From Negativibacillus massiliensis (GTDB taxonomy: Bacteria > Bacillota > Clostridia > Oscillospirales > Ruminococcaceae), in contig NZ_FTRU01000008.1 of assembly GCF_900148495.1 (NCBI RefSeq), positions 248,001 to 312,000 of the forward strand: a DNA stretch of 64,000 nucleotides, written 5' to 3'. The notes beneath the pieces were generated by a model. It was not told where the DNA came from and searched no databases. It saw only the letters and a program-made list of their open reading frames with translations. Shown here piece after piece: positions 25,541 through 35,176 of the stretch. The position numbers and the translations under genes were made by a program. How positions within the stretch are numbered: position 1 is the stretch's first letter; every line of letters starts with the position of its first letter.

Positions 25541-25711
25541 TTGATTGCTTGACTGGAAAGAAACAATCAAAATCAATCATGATACCTGTGACGATTCTGT
25601 TAATAAAAGATGGAATAGAGGGAAAGAATGGGATTTTGTCAAAGTGCATGAGGATAAATTAAAAATCTTGTTGATTATTTTTGATTGAAAATGATTGAAA
25701 GTGATTGATTT
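25541..25711. promoter_or_regulatory. Phased TGATTG repeats, probable FruR operator array
   Basis: TGATT(G) occurs at 25672, 25682, 25692 and 25702, exactly one helical turn apart. An upstream cluster has TGATTG at 25542 and the inverted form CAATCA at 25564 and 25574, again 10 bases apart. The last downstream copy contains the -35 of the fru promoter. DeoR-family sugar repressors commonly bind such repeats, and the two clusters could be bridged by a loop. Confidence 0.65.
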
Positions 25712-25733
25712 TTCTGGAGCGTGGTGTTATAAT
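25705..25733 (+). promoter_or_regulatory. Promoter of the fructose operon
   Basis: TTGATT (25705-25710), 17-base spacer, TATAAT (25728-25733). The -35 lies inside an operator repeat. Confidence 0.78.
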
Positions 25734-25763
25734 CAAGCTAACAAAAAACGAAGGAGTGAAAAA

Positions 25764-26534
25764 ATGCTTGCGGAAGAGCGTCTGCGGACCATATTGGAAA
25801 TACTGGAAGTAAGAAAAGCGGTGAGTGTTGCCCAGCTGTGCCAGCAGACGGGAGCTTCGGAAGCAACCATCCGAAGGGATTTGAATGAATTGAGCCGTCA
25901 GGGTAAGATCAATAAGGTTCATGGCGGAGCAATGCTTCCTGAAGGAGAATTTGAAAGTCAGGAACAGGATGTTCATACCAAGGAAGGAATTCAGGTAGAG
26001 CAAAAGGAACGGATCGCCCGCTATGCGGCAAAGCAGGTATGCGATGATGATTTTGTTTTTATCGACGCGGGAACCACGACATTAAAGATGGTGGACTTTT
26101 TAAACGGAAGCAAGGCAACCTTTGTTACCACGGGGATTGAATGTGCCAGAAGGCTTGCAGAAAAAGGACTTCGTGTCTACGTTCCGGGAGGATTGTTAAA
26201 GCCAAGCACACAGGCTTTGGTTGGGGCATCTGCACTGGAGTCAATGAGCCGGTATAATTTCACCAAAGCATTTGTGGGAACCAATGGAATCAGCGTCCGA
26301 CAGGGATTCACCACACCGGATACCGAGGAAGCGTCGGTAAAGTCGCTTGCAATCGAGCGTTCCTATCAGAGCTTCATTCTGGCTGATTCCAGCAAGTTTG
26401 GCAAAGTTGCTGCGGTGACCATTGCTTCCCTTGATAAGGCGTGTATCCTGACCGATATGCTTCCGGATAAACTCTATTCGAGATATACAGTAATCAAAGA
26501 GGTGGATTCGTTTGATCTATACAGTGACATTTAA
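25764..26534 (+). CDS. fruR: DeoR-family repressor of the fructose operon
   Basis: The 256-residue protein has an N-terminal DeoR helix-turn-helix (VSVAQLCQQTGASEATIRRD, residues about 20-39) and a DeoRC sugar-phosphate sensor domain with IDAGTTTLKMVDFL. It is first in an operon with 1-phosphofructokinase and fructose PTS genes, so fructose-1-phosphate is the probable inducer. AAGGAG (25751-25756) sets the ATG at 25764; an ATG at 25695 lies upstream of the promoter. Its stop overlaps the next start by 23 bases. Confidence 0.9.
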   Translation: MLAEERLRTILEILEVRKAVSVAQLCQQTGASEATIRRDLNELSRQGKINKVHGGAMLPEGEFESQEQDVHTKEGIQVEQKERIARYAAKQVCDDDFVFIDAGTTTLKMVDFLNGSKATFVTTGIECARRLAEKGLRVYVPGGLLKPSTQALVGASALESMSRYNFTKAFVGTNGISVRQGFTTPDTEEASVKSLAIERSYQSFILADSSKFGKVAAVTIASLDKACILTDMLPDKLYSRYTVIKEVDSFDLYSDI

Positions 26535-27417
26535 TCCGGCAATCGATTATGTAGTCCGGATGGATCGGTTTAACAAGGGTGAGGTAAATCGAACCCAGAG
26601 CGAGGAAATCCAGTTTGGCGGCAAGGGAATTAATGTTTCCACCGTTCTGACAAACCTTGGTGTAAAAAGCTGTGCACTGGGCTTTCTGGCTGGTTTTACC
26701 GGAAAGGCAATTGAAGATGGACTGAAAAAGATTGGGGTAGAAACCGATTTTATTCATCTGGGAAACGGGATGACCCGAATCAATGTAAAACTCAAAGCGG
26801 ACTGCGAAAGTGAAATCAACGGTCAGGGACCGGAAATTTCGCAGCAGGCACTCGATCAGCTTTTTGAAAAGCTGGATTGCTTAAAGCCGGGGGATATTCT
26901 TGTTTTGGCAGGAAGTATTCCAAAAAGTCTTCCAAGTGATATTTATGAGAAAATCATGCAGCGCATGGAAGGCAGAGAAATTATGGTGGTAGTGGATGCC
27001 ACAAAAGATCTGTTATGCAATGTCTTAAAATATAAACCGTTTCTGATTAAACCAAACCATATTGAGTTGGGCGAAATCTTTGGCAGGACCCTTGCAAATG
27101 ATGACGAGATCAGGGAATGTGCACAGCAGCTTCAGCAGAGAGGCGCACGCAATGTACTGGTTTCGATGGCTGGAGATGGCGCAATTCTTTTGGATGAAAA
27201 CGGAGAGTTCCACAAGATTCAGGCACCAAAAGGTAAGGTCAAAAATTCAGTTGGTGCAGGGGATTCGATGGTAGCGGGATTCTTGACCGGCTATCTGGAA
27301 AGCAAAGATTATGGTATGGCATTAAAGATGGGAACGGCAACCGGCAGTGCAACCGCATTTGCGGATGGACTGGCAACCAGAGAAGAAGCAATGGCTTTAC
27401 TTCAGACATTGTGCTAA
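26512..27417 (+). CDS. fruK: 1-phosphofructokinase
   Basis: This PfkB-family kinase has 301 residues, with an N-terminal TFNPAIDYVV and GGKGINVS substrate region and the C-terminal catalytic motif GAGDSMVAGFL (catalytic Asp in GAGD). It phosphorylates fructose-1-phosphate, the product of the PTS, to fructose-1,6-bisphosphate. It starts with TTG inside the end of fruR, preceded by AGAGGTGG, so translation is probably coupled. Tagatose-6-phosphate kinase is a close relative, but the operon supports FruK. Confidence 0.92.
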   Translation: MIYTVTFNPAIDYVVRMDRFNKGEVNRTQSEEIQFGGKGINVSTVLTNLGVKSCALGFLAGFTGKAIEDGLKKIGVETDFIHLGNGMTRINVKLKADCESEINGQGPEISQQALDQLFEKLDCLKPGDILVLAGSIPKSLPSDIYEKIMQRMEGREIMVVVDATKDLLCNVLKYKPFLIKPNHIELGEIFGRTLANDDEIRECAQQLQQRGARNVLVSMAGDGAILLDENGEFHKIQAPKGKVKNSVGAGDSMVAGFLTGYLESKDYGMALKMGTATGSATAFADGLATREEAMALLQTLC

Positions 27418-27435
27418 AAATGGAAGGGGATAATT

Positions 27436-29352
27436 ATGAGGATCATCGACCTGATTACAAAAGATCGTATTCTGTTGGGCGCATCGGCAGCAGATAAACA
27501 GGATGCAATCGAAAAAATGGTAGAGCTTCAGGCAAAGAGCGGAAACCTGAGCGACAAAGAAGTTTATAAGCAGGCAATTCTGGCAAGAGAAGCGATGAGC
27601 AGCACAGCAATCGAAGCTGGTATTGCTGTTCCACATGCAAAATCTGAAACAGTAACAGCGCCTTCCCTTTGTGCTATGACCCTCAAAGAAGGTGTTGATT
27701 ATGGTGCAATGGACGGTCAGCCATCTGACCTGTTCTTTATGATTGCAGCTCCATTAAATGGCGATCTCCATCTGGAGATTCTGTCCCATCTGATGGTACT
27801 GTTGATGGACCCACAGTTCCTGGCAGCACTGCGTGGTGCAAAAGATGAAGCAGAATTTATCTCGGTAATCGACCGTTTTGAAACTGAAAAATATGGAGCT
27901 GCACAGGAAACAAAACCACAGAAGAGTGGTTATCAGGTTCTTGCAGTTACAGCTTGCCCAACCGGTATCGCACATACCTACATGGCAGCAGAAGCCCTGG
28001 AAAAAGCTGGCAAGGAAATGGGAATCAGCATCAAAGTTGAGACCAACGGCAGCGGCGGCGTGAAAAACAAACTGACCGATGAAGAAATTCAGAATGCAGA
28101 CGGTATCATCGTTGCAGCAGATAAAAATGTAGAGACAGCACGTTTTGCAGGTAAAAAAGTTTTGTTTGTACCAGTTTCCGATGGTATTCACAAAGCAGAA
28201 CAGCTGATCGAACAGATCGAAAGAGGAAACGCTCCTGTTTATGAGCACAAAGGCTCCGCAGAAGATGTTGTTGTATCGAAAAATGAAAAAGAAAGCATCG
28301 GCAGACAGTTCTACAAACACCTGATGAACGGTGTCAGCCACATGCTCCCATTCGTTATCGGCGGCGGTATCCTGATTGCAATCGCGTTCCTGCTGGATGA
28401 TTACTCCATCGATCCTGCAAACTTTGGTATGAATACTCCACTGGCTTCCTTCTTCAAGACAGTCGGCGGTGTTGCGTTTGACTTTATGCTCCCTGTTCTG
28501 GCAGGTTATATCGCATACAGCATTGCAGACCGTCCAGGTCTGGCAGTTGGTTTTGTTGGCGGTTACCTTGCAAAAGTTGGTAACTCGTTTGCAAACATTA
28601 CCGGAGATGGCGCTGTTTCGGGCGGATTTTTGGCAGCATTACTCGCTGGTTTCGTTGCAGGTTATCTGGTACTGCTGCTGCAGAAGATTGCAAGCAAGCT
28701 TCCAGACAGTATGGACGGCATCAAACCAGTTCTGATCTACCCACTGTTCGGCGTATTCTTTATTGGTGTATTCATGTATGCAGTAAACCCGGCAATGGCT
28801 GCAATCAATACCGGAATTATCAACCTGCTTAACTCGATGGGCGGCAGCAGTAAGATTCTGCTTGGTGCAATCGTAGCAGGTATGATGAGTATTGATATGG
28901 GTGGTCCATTCAATAAAGCAGCGTATGTATTTGGTACTGCTTCCATCGCAAGTGGTAACTATGATGTTATGGCGGCTGTTATGATCGGTGGTATGATTCC
29001 TCCTCTGGCAATCGCTCTGGCAACTACCTTCTTCAAAAAGAAATTTACTGCGGATGAACGCAAGTCCGGTGTCGTAAACTATATTATGGGTCTGTGCTTC
29101 ATCACAGAAGGCGCAATTCCATTTGCAGCATCTGACCCGTTGCGCGTTATCCCATCCTGCGTTATCGGTTCTGCAGTAGCAGGCGGACTCAGCATGATGT
29201 TTGGCTGTACTCTGCGTGCACCACACGGTGGTATCTTTGTATTCCCGGTTGTAGGAAACGTTGTAGGTTATTTGATCGCTTTGGCAGCAGGTGCTGTAGT
29301 TGGTATGCTGATGCTGGGCATCCTCAAGAAAAATAAAACAGAAGCAAAATAG
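27436..29352 (+). CDS. fruA: Fructose-specific PTS transporter, fused IIA-IIB-IIC
   Basis: The 638-residue fusion has IIA (about 1-150; phospho-His H67 in AVPHAKSETV), IIB (about 165-265; phospho-Cys C174 in VTACPTGIAHTY) and a IIC membrane domain (about 290-630; several helices, GGPFNKAAY). It imports fructose and delivers it as fructose-1-phosphate. It lies 18 bases after fruK and before HPr and Enzyme I, so a whole PTS chain is encoded in one operon. AAGGGGAT precedes the ATG. Confidence 0.95.
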   Translation: MRIIDLITKDRILLGASAADKQDAIEKMVELQAKSGNLSDKEVYKQAILAREAMSSTAIEAGIAVPHAKSETVTAPSLCAMTLKEGVDYGAMDGQPSDLFFMIAAPLNGDLHLEILSHLMVLLMDPQFLAALRGAKDEAEFISVIDRFETEKYGAAQETKPQKSGYQVLAVTACPTGIAHTYMAAEALEKAGKEMGISIKVETNGSGGVKNKLTDEEIQNADGIIVAADKNVETARFAGKKVLFVPVSDGIHKAEQLIEQIERGNAPVYEHKGSAEDVVVSKNEKESIGRQFYKHLMNGVSHMLPFVIGGGILIAIAFLLDDYSIDPANFGMNTPLASFFKTVGGVAFDFMLPVLAGYIAYSIADRPGLAVGFVGGYLAKVGNSFANITGDGAVSGGFLAALLAGFVAGYLVLLLQKIASKLPDSMDGIKPVLIYPLFGVFFIGVFMYAVNPAMAAINTGIINLLNSMGGSSKILLGAIVAGMMSIDMGGPFNKAAYVFGTASIASGNYDVMAAVMIGGMIPPLAIALATTFFKKKFTADERKSGVVNYIMGLCFITEGAIPFAASDPLRVIPSCVIGSAVAGGLSMMFGCTLRAPHGGIFVFPVVGNVVGYLIALAAGAVVGMLMLGILKKNKTEAK

Positions 29353-29388
29353 TTGATGATTATATCAGATTAAGAAAGGAAGAAATTT

Positions 29389-29652
29389 ATGGTATCCGCT
29401 AAAACAACAATCGTAAATCCTATGGGAATGCACATGCGTCCAGCACAGCTCTTTATTAAAGAGGTTACACCTTTCGGCTGCGACGTTACAATCAATGTAA
29501 ATGGAAAAGATATCAATGCAAAGAGCATTATGAACCTGATGGCAGCATGCATCAAGCAGGGCAGTGAAATCGAAATCAAATGCAGCGGCGATAACGAAGA
29601 AGCTTGCCTGAAAGCAGCTGTCGCTCTGGTTGAATCCGGTCTGGGAGAATAA
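29389..29652 (+). CDS. HPr phosphocarrier protein
   Basis: The 87-residue protein has HPr length and fold, with phospho-His H15 in PMGMHMRPAQ and the regulatory serine S46 in NAKSIMNLM. Most HPr proteins have GLHARP around the histidine; here it reads GMHMRP. S46 is kept, so it could still be a target of HPr kinase and act in catabolite control. Its place in the fru operon suggests either the general HPr of this organism or a fructose-induced variant. Confidence 0.93.
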   Translation: MVSAKTTIVNPMGMHMRPAQLFIKEVTPFGCDVTINVNGKDINAKSIMNLMAACIKQGSEIEIKCSGDNEEACLKAAVALVESGLGE

Positions 29653-29688
29653 TTCCCGGCTATCTGACAAGAAAGGAGCATATGGAAG

Positions 29689-31398
29689 ATGTTAAAGGGA
29701 GTTGGTGCATCCTCCGGCATTGGAATTGGAACAATCGTTTGTATCCGTGAAGAATCTCTGGATTATTCCAAAGTGGTATTTCAGGGAGAAGCGGAAGAAA
29801 AGGCACGCTTAAAAGAAGCGGTAGATACTTTTTGCGAAGTGACACAGGAGATGGCAGAGGATATTCGCCAGAGAGTCGGCGAAAAAGAATCGGAAATCCT
29901 CAGCGGTCAGATCATGATGCTCAGTGACCCGTTTATGACCGGTCAGATGGAAGAAATGATCGCTTCCGGAAGCTGTGCAGAAGCTGCTCTGGACTCTGTG
30001 TGCCAGATGTATATCGAGATGTTTTCCAATGTCGATGATGAACTGATGAGGCAGCGTGCAACCGATATCCGCGACATCCGCACCCGTATGCTCCGTCTTT
30101 TGCTGGGTATTTCCAGCGTTGACATTGCATCGGTTCCAGCAGGAACTGTGCTGGCAGCAAAGGACCTGACTCCTTCGATGACCGTTGGTCTGAAAAAGGA
30201 AAACATCAGTGCTATCCTTACTGAAATTGGTGGAAAGACCAGCCATTCTGCAATTCTTGCCCGTGCACTGGAAATTCCAGCAGTACTTGGAATTCCTCAG
30301 GTACTCGATCAGGTAAGCGATGGACAGCAGGCAATCGTAGATGGAGAAAGCGGAGAAGTAATCCTTTCTCCGGATGAGGATACCTTAAAGCGCTATACAG
30401 CACAGTGGAAAGAGCAGCAGGAACAAAAAGCAATGCTTTCTGTTTACCGCGACCGTAAAACTCAGGATGCAGACGGCAGAAATTATGAGCTTTATTCCAA
30501 TATCGGAAGTGTAGCAGAAGCTCAGATTGCGCTGGAAAACGGTGCAGAAGGAATCGGTCTGTTCAGAACCGAGTTCCTCTTCATGGACCGCACCGCAATG
30601 CCGACCGAACAGGAACAGTACGAAGCATATAAGGCAGTATCTGACATCATGCAGGGAAAAGAGGTTATCATCCGTACTTTGGATGTTGGCGGAGACAAAG
30701 AGATTTCTTATCTCAAGATGGAATCCGAGCAGAACCCATTCCTTGGATGGCGTGCAATCCGTTACTGTCTGGAAGAAAGCGACCTGTTTAAAGTTCAGCT
30801 TCGTGCTCTGCTTCGTGCTGGTGCTGAACACAAGAACATCAAGATCATGCTGCCATTAGTAACTGGTGTACAAGAAATCCGCGCAGCAAAACAGCTGTTG
30901 GAAGAGTGCAAACAGGAACTTGCAGCACAGGGTATTGCATATGATGATAATATCCAGGTTGGCATTATGATTGAAACACCAGCTGCTGCCCTGATTGCAG
31001 ATCTGCTTGCAAAGGAAGCTGCATTTTTCAGCATTGGCACAAACGACCTGACCCAGTATACCCTTGCAGTGGACCGCGGCAACGCAAAGGTGGAAAATCT
31101 GTACACAACTTTGCATCCGGCAGTACTTCGCAGCATCCGTTCGATTATTCGTGCGGCAAAAGAAGCAAAGATTCCAGTTGGTATGTGCGGAGAAGCTGCT
31201 GCTGATCCAGCACTGATCCCGCTGCTCTTAGAATTTGGTCTGGATGAGATGAGCGTCAGCGCTTCTTCGATTCTCAAGACTAGAAAGATTGTATCCCAGT
31301 GGTCTCAGAAGGAAACTGCAGAAGTAGAACAGAAAGCAATGCAGCTGGACGAACCGCAGGCAGTGGAAGAATATCTTCTGAGTGTCTGCAAACGATAA
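29689..31398 (+). CDS. ptsI: PTS Enzyme I
   Basis: The 569-residue protein has the HPr-binding helical domain, the phospho-histidine motif GGKTSHSAILARALEIPAV and a PEP-binding barrel. Barrel motifs include GIGLFRTEFLFM, TLDVGGDKE, GTNDLTQYTLAVDRGN and the catalytic cysteine in GMCGEAA. It transfers phosphate from PEP to HPr and so drives the fructose permease encoded upstream. A second, divergent Enzyme I gene lies at 40673 and lacks the cysteine. Here all catalytic residues are present. Confidence 0.95.
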   Translation: MLKGVGASSGIGIGTIVCIREESLDYSKVVFQGEAEEKARLKEAVDTFCEVTQEMAEDIRQRVGEKESEILSGQIMMLSDPFMTGQMEEMIASGSCAEAALDSVCQMYIEMFSNVDDELMRQRATDIRDIRTRMLRLLLGISSVDIASVPAGTVLAAKDLTPSMTVGLKKENISAILTEIGGKTSHSAILARALEIPAVLGIPQVLDQVSDGQQAIVDGESGEVILSPDEDTLKRYTAQWKEQQEQKAMLSVYRDRKTQDADGRNYELYSNIGSVAEAQIALENGAEGIGLFRTEFLFMDRTAMPTEQEQYEAYKAVSDIMQGKEVIIRTLDVGGDKEISYLKMESEQNPFLGWRAIRYCLEESDLFKVQLRALLRAGAEHKNIKIMLPLVTGVQEIRAAKQLLEECKQELAAQGIAYDDNIQVGIMIETPAAALIADLLAKEAAFFSIGTNDLTQYTLAVDRGNAKVENLYTTLHPAVLRSIRSIIRAAKEAKIPVGMCGEAAADPALIPLLLEFGLDEMSVSASSILKTRKIVSQWSQKETAEVEQKAMQLDEPQAVEEYLLSVCKR

Positions 31399-31450
31399 TT
31401 TGATTTTCTCGAAAACGTTTGAATAAAAACCTTTTTCTCTCCCTTTATGC

Positions 31451-31481
31451 AAAAAAGCGAAGCCATTTGGCTTCGCTTTTT
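31451..31481. terminator. Bidirectional terminator between ptsI and the hydroxylase operon
   Basis: AAAAAGCGAAGCC (31452-31464) and GGCTTCGCTTTTT (31469-31481) with a 4-base loop; it serves both converging operons. Confidence 0.88.
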
Positions 31482-31508
31482 GCTTTATCATAAGATTTGT
31501 TTTTGCAA

Positions 31509-33803
31509 TTATTTTTCCTCTGGAACAGGATTTTTAAGCAGTCCCATCGCAATCTGTTCTGCGGTAATTGGCAGAGTTGTGAAGGTAAGTCCTGTTGCAT
31601 GGCGAATTGCGCTTGCAATTGCAGGGGATGGAGTATTGATAACCAGCTCACCGATGGATTTTGCACCGAATGGACCAGTTGGTTCATAGCTGCTTTCGAA
31701 GGCAACCCGAATATTTGGAATTTCCAGACGGGTTGGTATCTTGTACTGAAGGAAGGAATTGTTGATCATCTTTCCGTCTTCATTATACTGAATATCCTCA
31801 TACAGAGCCATACCGATACCCTGTGCGATACCACCCTCAGTCTGAACTCTTGCAAGGTTTTTATTGATGACAGTACCGCAGTCAACAACGGCAACATAGT
31901 CCATCAGGTTGACCTTTCCGGTCTGAGGGTCAATATCCACCTCTGCCATACCAACCATGAACGGCGGAGGAGAGATTGGGGAGGAGTGCGATTCATGCAC
32001 CGAGAGAAGCTGACGGGAACCATTGCAGGTAATATAACCGATTTCACGCAGTGAAATGGATTTACCGCTGCCCGGTACCAATACCTGTTTGCCGTCAAAT
32101 TCTGCTTCTTCTGCCGGTACACCCAGAATGTCAGCACCTGCTTCCAGAATCTGGGCACGCAGTTTTTCTGCAGTTTTAACTACAGCACCGCCAGTAACAT
32201 AGGTGGTTGCGGAAGCATAAGAACCGGTATCATAAGGGGACTGGTCGGTATCAACACCCTGAACAGCAATGTTTGCAATGTCACAGTCGAGGATATCAGC
32301 TGCCATCTGGGCAAGGATGGTATCACATCCGGTACCCATATCAGTACAGCCGACCAGCAGGGTATAGAAGCCGTCATCGTTCAGACGCAGTTCTACTGCC
32401 GCAATATCGACATGAGAGATACCGCTTCCCTGCATAGCAAGGGCAACACCGACACCGTGAAGATGTCCGTTTGGAAGGGTGCGGACAGCAGCTTTGTTGT
32501 CCCAGTCCATCATTTCTTTTGCGGTCTTCATGCAGCGGTCCAGAGCACAGCTGTTGCATGGCTCATTGTAGTATGCCTTCATGATCTGACCTTCACGAAC
32601 CATGTTCTTTTCCCGGATCACGGTCGGGTCGATTCCCAGAGTATCAGCAAGCTCGCTGACAGCACTTTCTACCGCGTAGATGCCCTGTGTTGCACCATAA
32701 CCGCGGTAAGCACCGGCTCCCATGGTGTTGGAGTAAACGACATCATAGCTAAAACGTGCTGCACGCAGGCTACCATACAGAGAAAGAGACTTGTGTCCAA
32801 CCAGACCGATGGTGGTTGGTGCATGTTCTCCGTATGCACCGGCATTGGAGATTGCATACAGATCGATTGCACGGATGTCGCCGTCACGGGTCGCACCGAT
32901 TTTTACCTTCATCTGCATCTGATGGCGTGGGGAACCATTGGTCATACATTCCTCACGGGTGAAGGTGATTGCAGCAGGACGTCCGGTCTTCATGGTGACG
33001 ATTGCAGGGAAAACTTCGCTGACAGCGCTCTGTTTTGCACCGAAACCGCCGCCGATACGAGGTTTAATGACGCGGATGCTGCTCTTGGACATTTCCAGAG
33101 CATTTGCCAGAATACGGCGTACATGGAATGGAACCTGTGTGGAGCTGACAACAGTCAGTCTGCCGAATGCATCCAGATAGGTGAAGGTAGTGAATGGTTC
33201 CATCATGGTCTGGTTGTTTGCTTTGGTGTTGTAGGTGCGTTCCAGCACAACATCGCAGGCAGCAAACTCAGCATCCAAATCACCAAAGGAAAAGTCACCC
33301 TTGGAGCAGATATTTCGTTTTGGTTCTGCATTAATTGGAATCAATGTTTTAAAATCATCTTCCGGATGAACGATGATTGGATTGTCAATTGCATTGGTAT
33401 AGTCGATGAGTGCAGGAAGTACCTTGTAGGTTACTTTGATGAGCTTCATCGCTTTCTGGGCAGCTTCCAGTGTTTCAGCACCGATAATGGCAACAGGGTC
33501 ACCGGCACAGCGGATGTGCGGGTCCAGAATCAATTTGTCATAAGGGCTGAATTCCGGATAGGTCTGACCAGCAGTGGTGTAGCGGCTGGAAGGAACATCC
33601 TTATAAGTCAGCACGCAGGCAACGCCAGGAACCAGCAGAGCACGGCTGACATCGATGTCTTCGATCATGGCATGAGCGTGTGGGCTGCGCAAAATCTTGA
33701 CAACCAGTGTGTTCTGCGGGATCATATCGCCAGTGTAAACCGGTTTACCGCTAACCAGGCTGATTGCGTCCTTCTTTCTTACAGCAGAATTGACGTAGTT
33801 CAT
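31509..33803 (-). CDS. Molybdenum hydroxylase large subunit (xanthine dehydrogenase/aldehyde oxidase type)
   Basis: The 764-residue protein has the two Mo-cofactor binding domains of the xanthine dehydrogenase family: PRIGGGFGAKQ, AYRGYGATQG, the QG(S)G-like region, and GAKSIGELV containing the catalytic glutamate. It oxidises a purine or other heterocycle at a C-H bond with water as oxygen source. Purine substrate is likely but not provable here. It is the last gene of a three-gene operon (FAD, 2Fe-2S, Mo subunits) with 4-base overlap to the small subunit. No cofactor-maturation gene is nearby. Confidence 0.9.
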   Translation of the reverse strand: MNYVNSAVRKKDAISLVSGKPVYTGDMIPQNTLVVKILRSPHAHAMIEDIDVSRALLVPGVACVLTYKDVPSSRYTTAGQTYPEFSPYDKLILDPHIRCAGDPVAIIGAETLEAAQKAMKLIKVTYKVLPALIDYTNAIDNPIIVHPEDDFKTLIPINAEPKRNICSKGDFSFGDLDAEFAACDVVLERTYNTKANNQTMMEPFTTFTYLDAFGRLTVVSSTQVPFHVRRILANALEMSKSSIRVIKPRIGGGFGAKQSAVSEVFPAIVTMKTGRPAAITFTREECMTNGSPRHQMQMKVKIGATRDGDIRAIDLYAISNAGAYGEHAPTTIGLVGHKSLSLYGSLRAARFSYDVVYSNTMGAGAYRGYGATQGIYAVESAVSELADTLGIDPTVIREKNMVREGQIMKAYYNEPCNSCALDRCMKTAKEMMDWDNKAAVRTLPNGHLHGVGVALAMQGSGISHVDIAAVELRLNDDGFYTLLVGCTDMGTGCDTILAQMAADILDCDIANIAVQGVDTDQSPYDTGSYASATTYVTGGAVVKTAEKLRAQILEAGADILGVPAEEAEFDGKQVLVPGSGKSISLREIGYITCNGSRQLLSVHESHSSPISPPPFMVGMAEVDIDPQTGKVNLMDYVAVVDCGTVINKNLARVQTEGGIAQGIGMALYEDIQYNEDGKMINNSFLQYKIPTRLEIPNIRVAFESSYEPTGPFGAKSIGELVINTPSPAIASAIRHATGLTFTTLPITAEQIAMGLLKNPVPEEK

Positions 33804-34267
33804 CTGACAGCCTCCTTCTGTTTATGCGCAAGATATTTTTTGATGGCTCTCAGGTGGCTTTGATAACCGGTGCAGCGGCAGAGATTTCCAGCAAGGTATT
33901 CTTTGATCTGCTCATCGGTCGGGTTAGGAAGCTCACGAACCATGGCAAGCACATTCATGATAAAGCCAGGGCTGCAAAAGCCGCACTGCTCGCCGCCTTC
34001 GTCTGCAAGGAAGGTTCCAAATTCAACCGCTTCCTGCTGTACCCCTTCCATAGTGGTGATTTCATGTCCGTCAGCGCGTGCAGCAAGCACACTGCACGAT
34101 AAAACAGGTTTCTGATCCATCCAGACGGTACACAAGCCGCAGGAGGAAGTTTCACATCCGCACTTGACCGAATAGCATCCCTTCTGACGCAGATAGGTAA
34201 ACAGCGTCATATCAGCCGGAATTTCGTCAGTGCAGCGGCGTCCGTTTAAAGTCAGGGTTATCTGCAT
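33800..34267 (-). CDS. Molybdenum hydroxylase 2Fe-2S subunit
   Basis: The 155-residue protein carries two 2Fe-2S sites. The plant-type ferredoxin site is CGCETSSCGLC...C (about residues 38-62). The second, in the helical domain, comes from CGFCSPGF and NLCRCTGY (about 97-133). It passes electrons from the Mo site to FAD. The start overlaps the FAD subunit end by 10 bases and its stop overlaps the large subunit start (ATGA), so translation is coupled. Confidence 0.95.
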   Translation of the reverse strand: MQITLTLNGRRCTDEIPADMTLFTYLRQKGCYSVKCGCETSSCGLCTVWMDQKPVLSCSVLAARADGHEITTMEGVQQEAVEFGTFLADEGGEQCGFCSPGFIMNVLAMVRELPNPTDEQIKEYLAGNLCRCTGYQSHLRAIKKYLAHKQKEAVR

Positions 34268-35028
34268 TTGATTCCCTCCTTTGCTTTTTCCAGTGCGCGG
34301 TGACAGAGAACACCGGAAAGCATTCTGCGATATTCTTTGGAAGCACGCATATTGCTGCCAAACTCTGTTTCTTCCTGAATCTTCTGGATCATAGCTTCAG
34401 GATCGGTGTTGGTTTCATATACAACTGCTCTTTGTGGTCTTGCACCGATAACAAAACGGGTGCTGTTTTCCAGAATGGAAACGGCACAGGTCAGAACTGG
34501 AAGATCTGTTTCAGTGTTTCTGACACTCTCGTATGCAGCACAACGTCCGTTCTTTTTGATAATAATGTGGGTCAGCACATCGCGGTCGTATGGCATCTGA
34601 GCATACTCGTTAAGGGAAACCCTGCCTTTCTGTGCAAGAACAACATCACAGTCAAGAGCAAGCAATCCGGTCAGGATATCCGAGAATCCAAAACGGGAAA
34701 CAATGCTTCCGCCTACAGTAGCGCAGTTTCGAAACTGTACGCCAACGATGTGGCGAACCATCTGTACAAAAAAGTCTCCAAAGTATCTGTTTAAAAGCTG
34801 AGAAGTTTCCATCTGACGCAGAGTAACCATTGCACCGAGGGAAATTTCATCATCGTTTTCTTCGATTTGATCCAGTCCAAGACCGGACAGGTCGATGAGG
34901 GTGGAGTAGTTTTTCTTTCCAAGCCGCATCCAACATCCGCCGCCCAAAATAGCGCTGGTGCGTTTCTGATTCAGCTCGAGCGCCTGCTGGATCGAAGTGG
35001 CTTTAATATATTGCTGTGCGCTGAACAC
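34258..35028 (-). CDS. Molybdenum hydroxylase FAD-binding subunit
   Basis: The 256-residue protein has the CO-dehydrogenase flavoprotein fold: AILGGGCWMRLG binds the FAD pyrophosphate, and the second motif NCATVGGSIVSRFGFSD follows. It accepts electrons from the 2Fe-2S subunit and passes them to NAD or ferredoxin. A GTG at 35028, about 10 bases after AAAGGAGG, is chosen. The frame stays open to an ATG at 35097, but the ribosome site falls inside that extension. It is first in the operon. Confidence 0.88.
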   Translation of the reverse strand: MFSAQQYIKATSIQQALELNQKRTSAILGGGCWMRLGKKNYSTLIDLSGLGLDQIEENDDEISLGAMVTLRQMETSQLLNRYFGDFFVQMVRHIVGVQFRNCATVGGSIVSRFGFSDILTGLLALDCDVVLAQKGRVSLNEYAQMPYDRDVLTHIIIKKNGRCAAYESVRNTETDLPVLTCAVSILENSTRFVIGARPQRAVVYETNTDPEAMIQKIQEETEFGSNMRASKEYRRMLSGVLCHRALEKAKEGIKCR

Positions 35029-35176
35029 TGCTTCACAGCCTCCTTTCGGAAAAGTATTGGTGGGGAATTTTTTTAAAAATAAGCGAAAAAACCCCATATT
35101 ATCTCAAGTATAGTTTACCACAGATTGTCCGCTTTCGCCACCAATTTCGATGAGATTGTGAAAAATATTATGATCA

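Noticed and set aside
32412-33863. 483-codon open frame on the plus strand opposite the hydroxylase large subunit
   Set aside because: It is antisense to a gene with clear family motifs, has Cys/His-rich low-sense composition, and no ribosome site or domain. It is a shadow of biased codon use.
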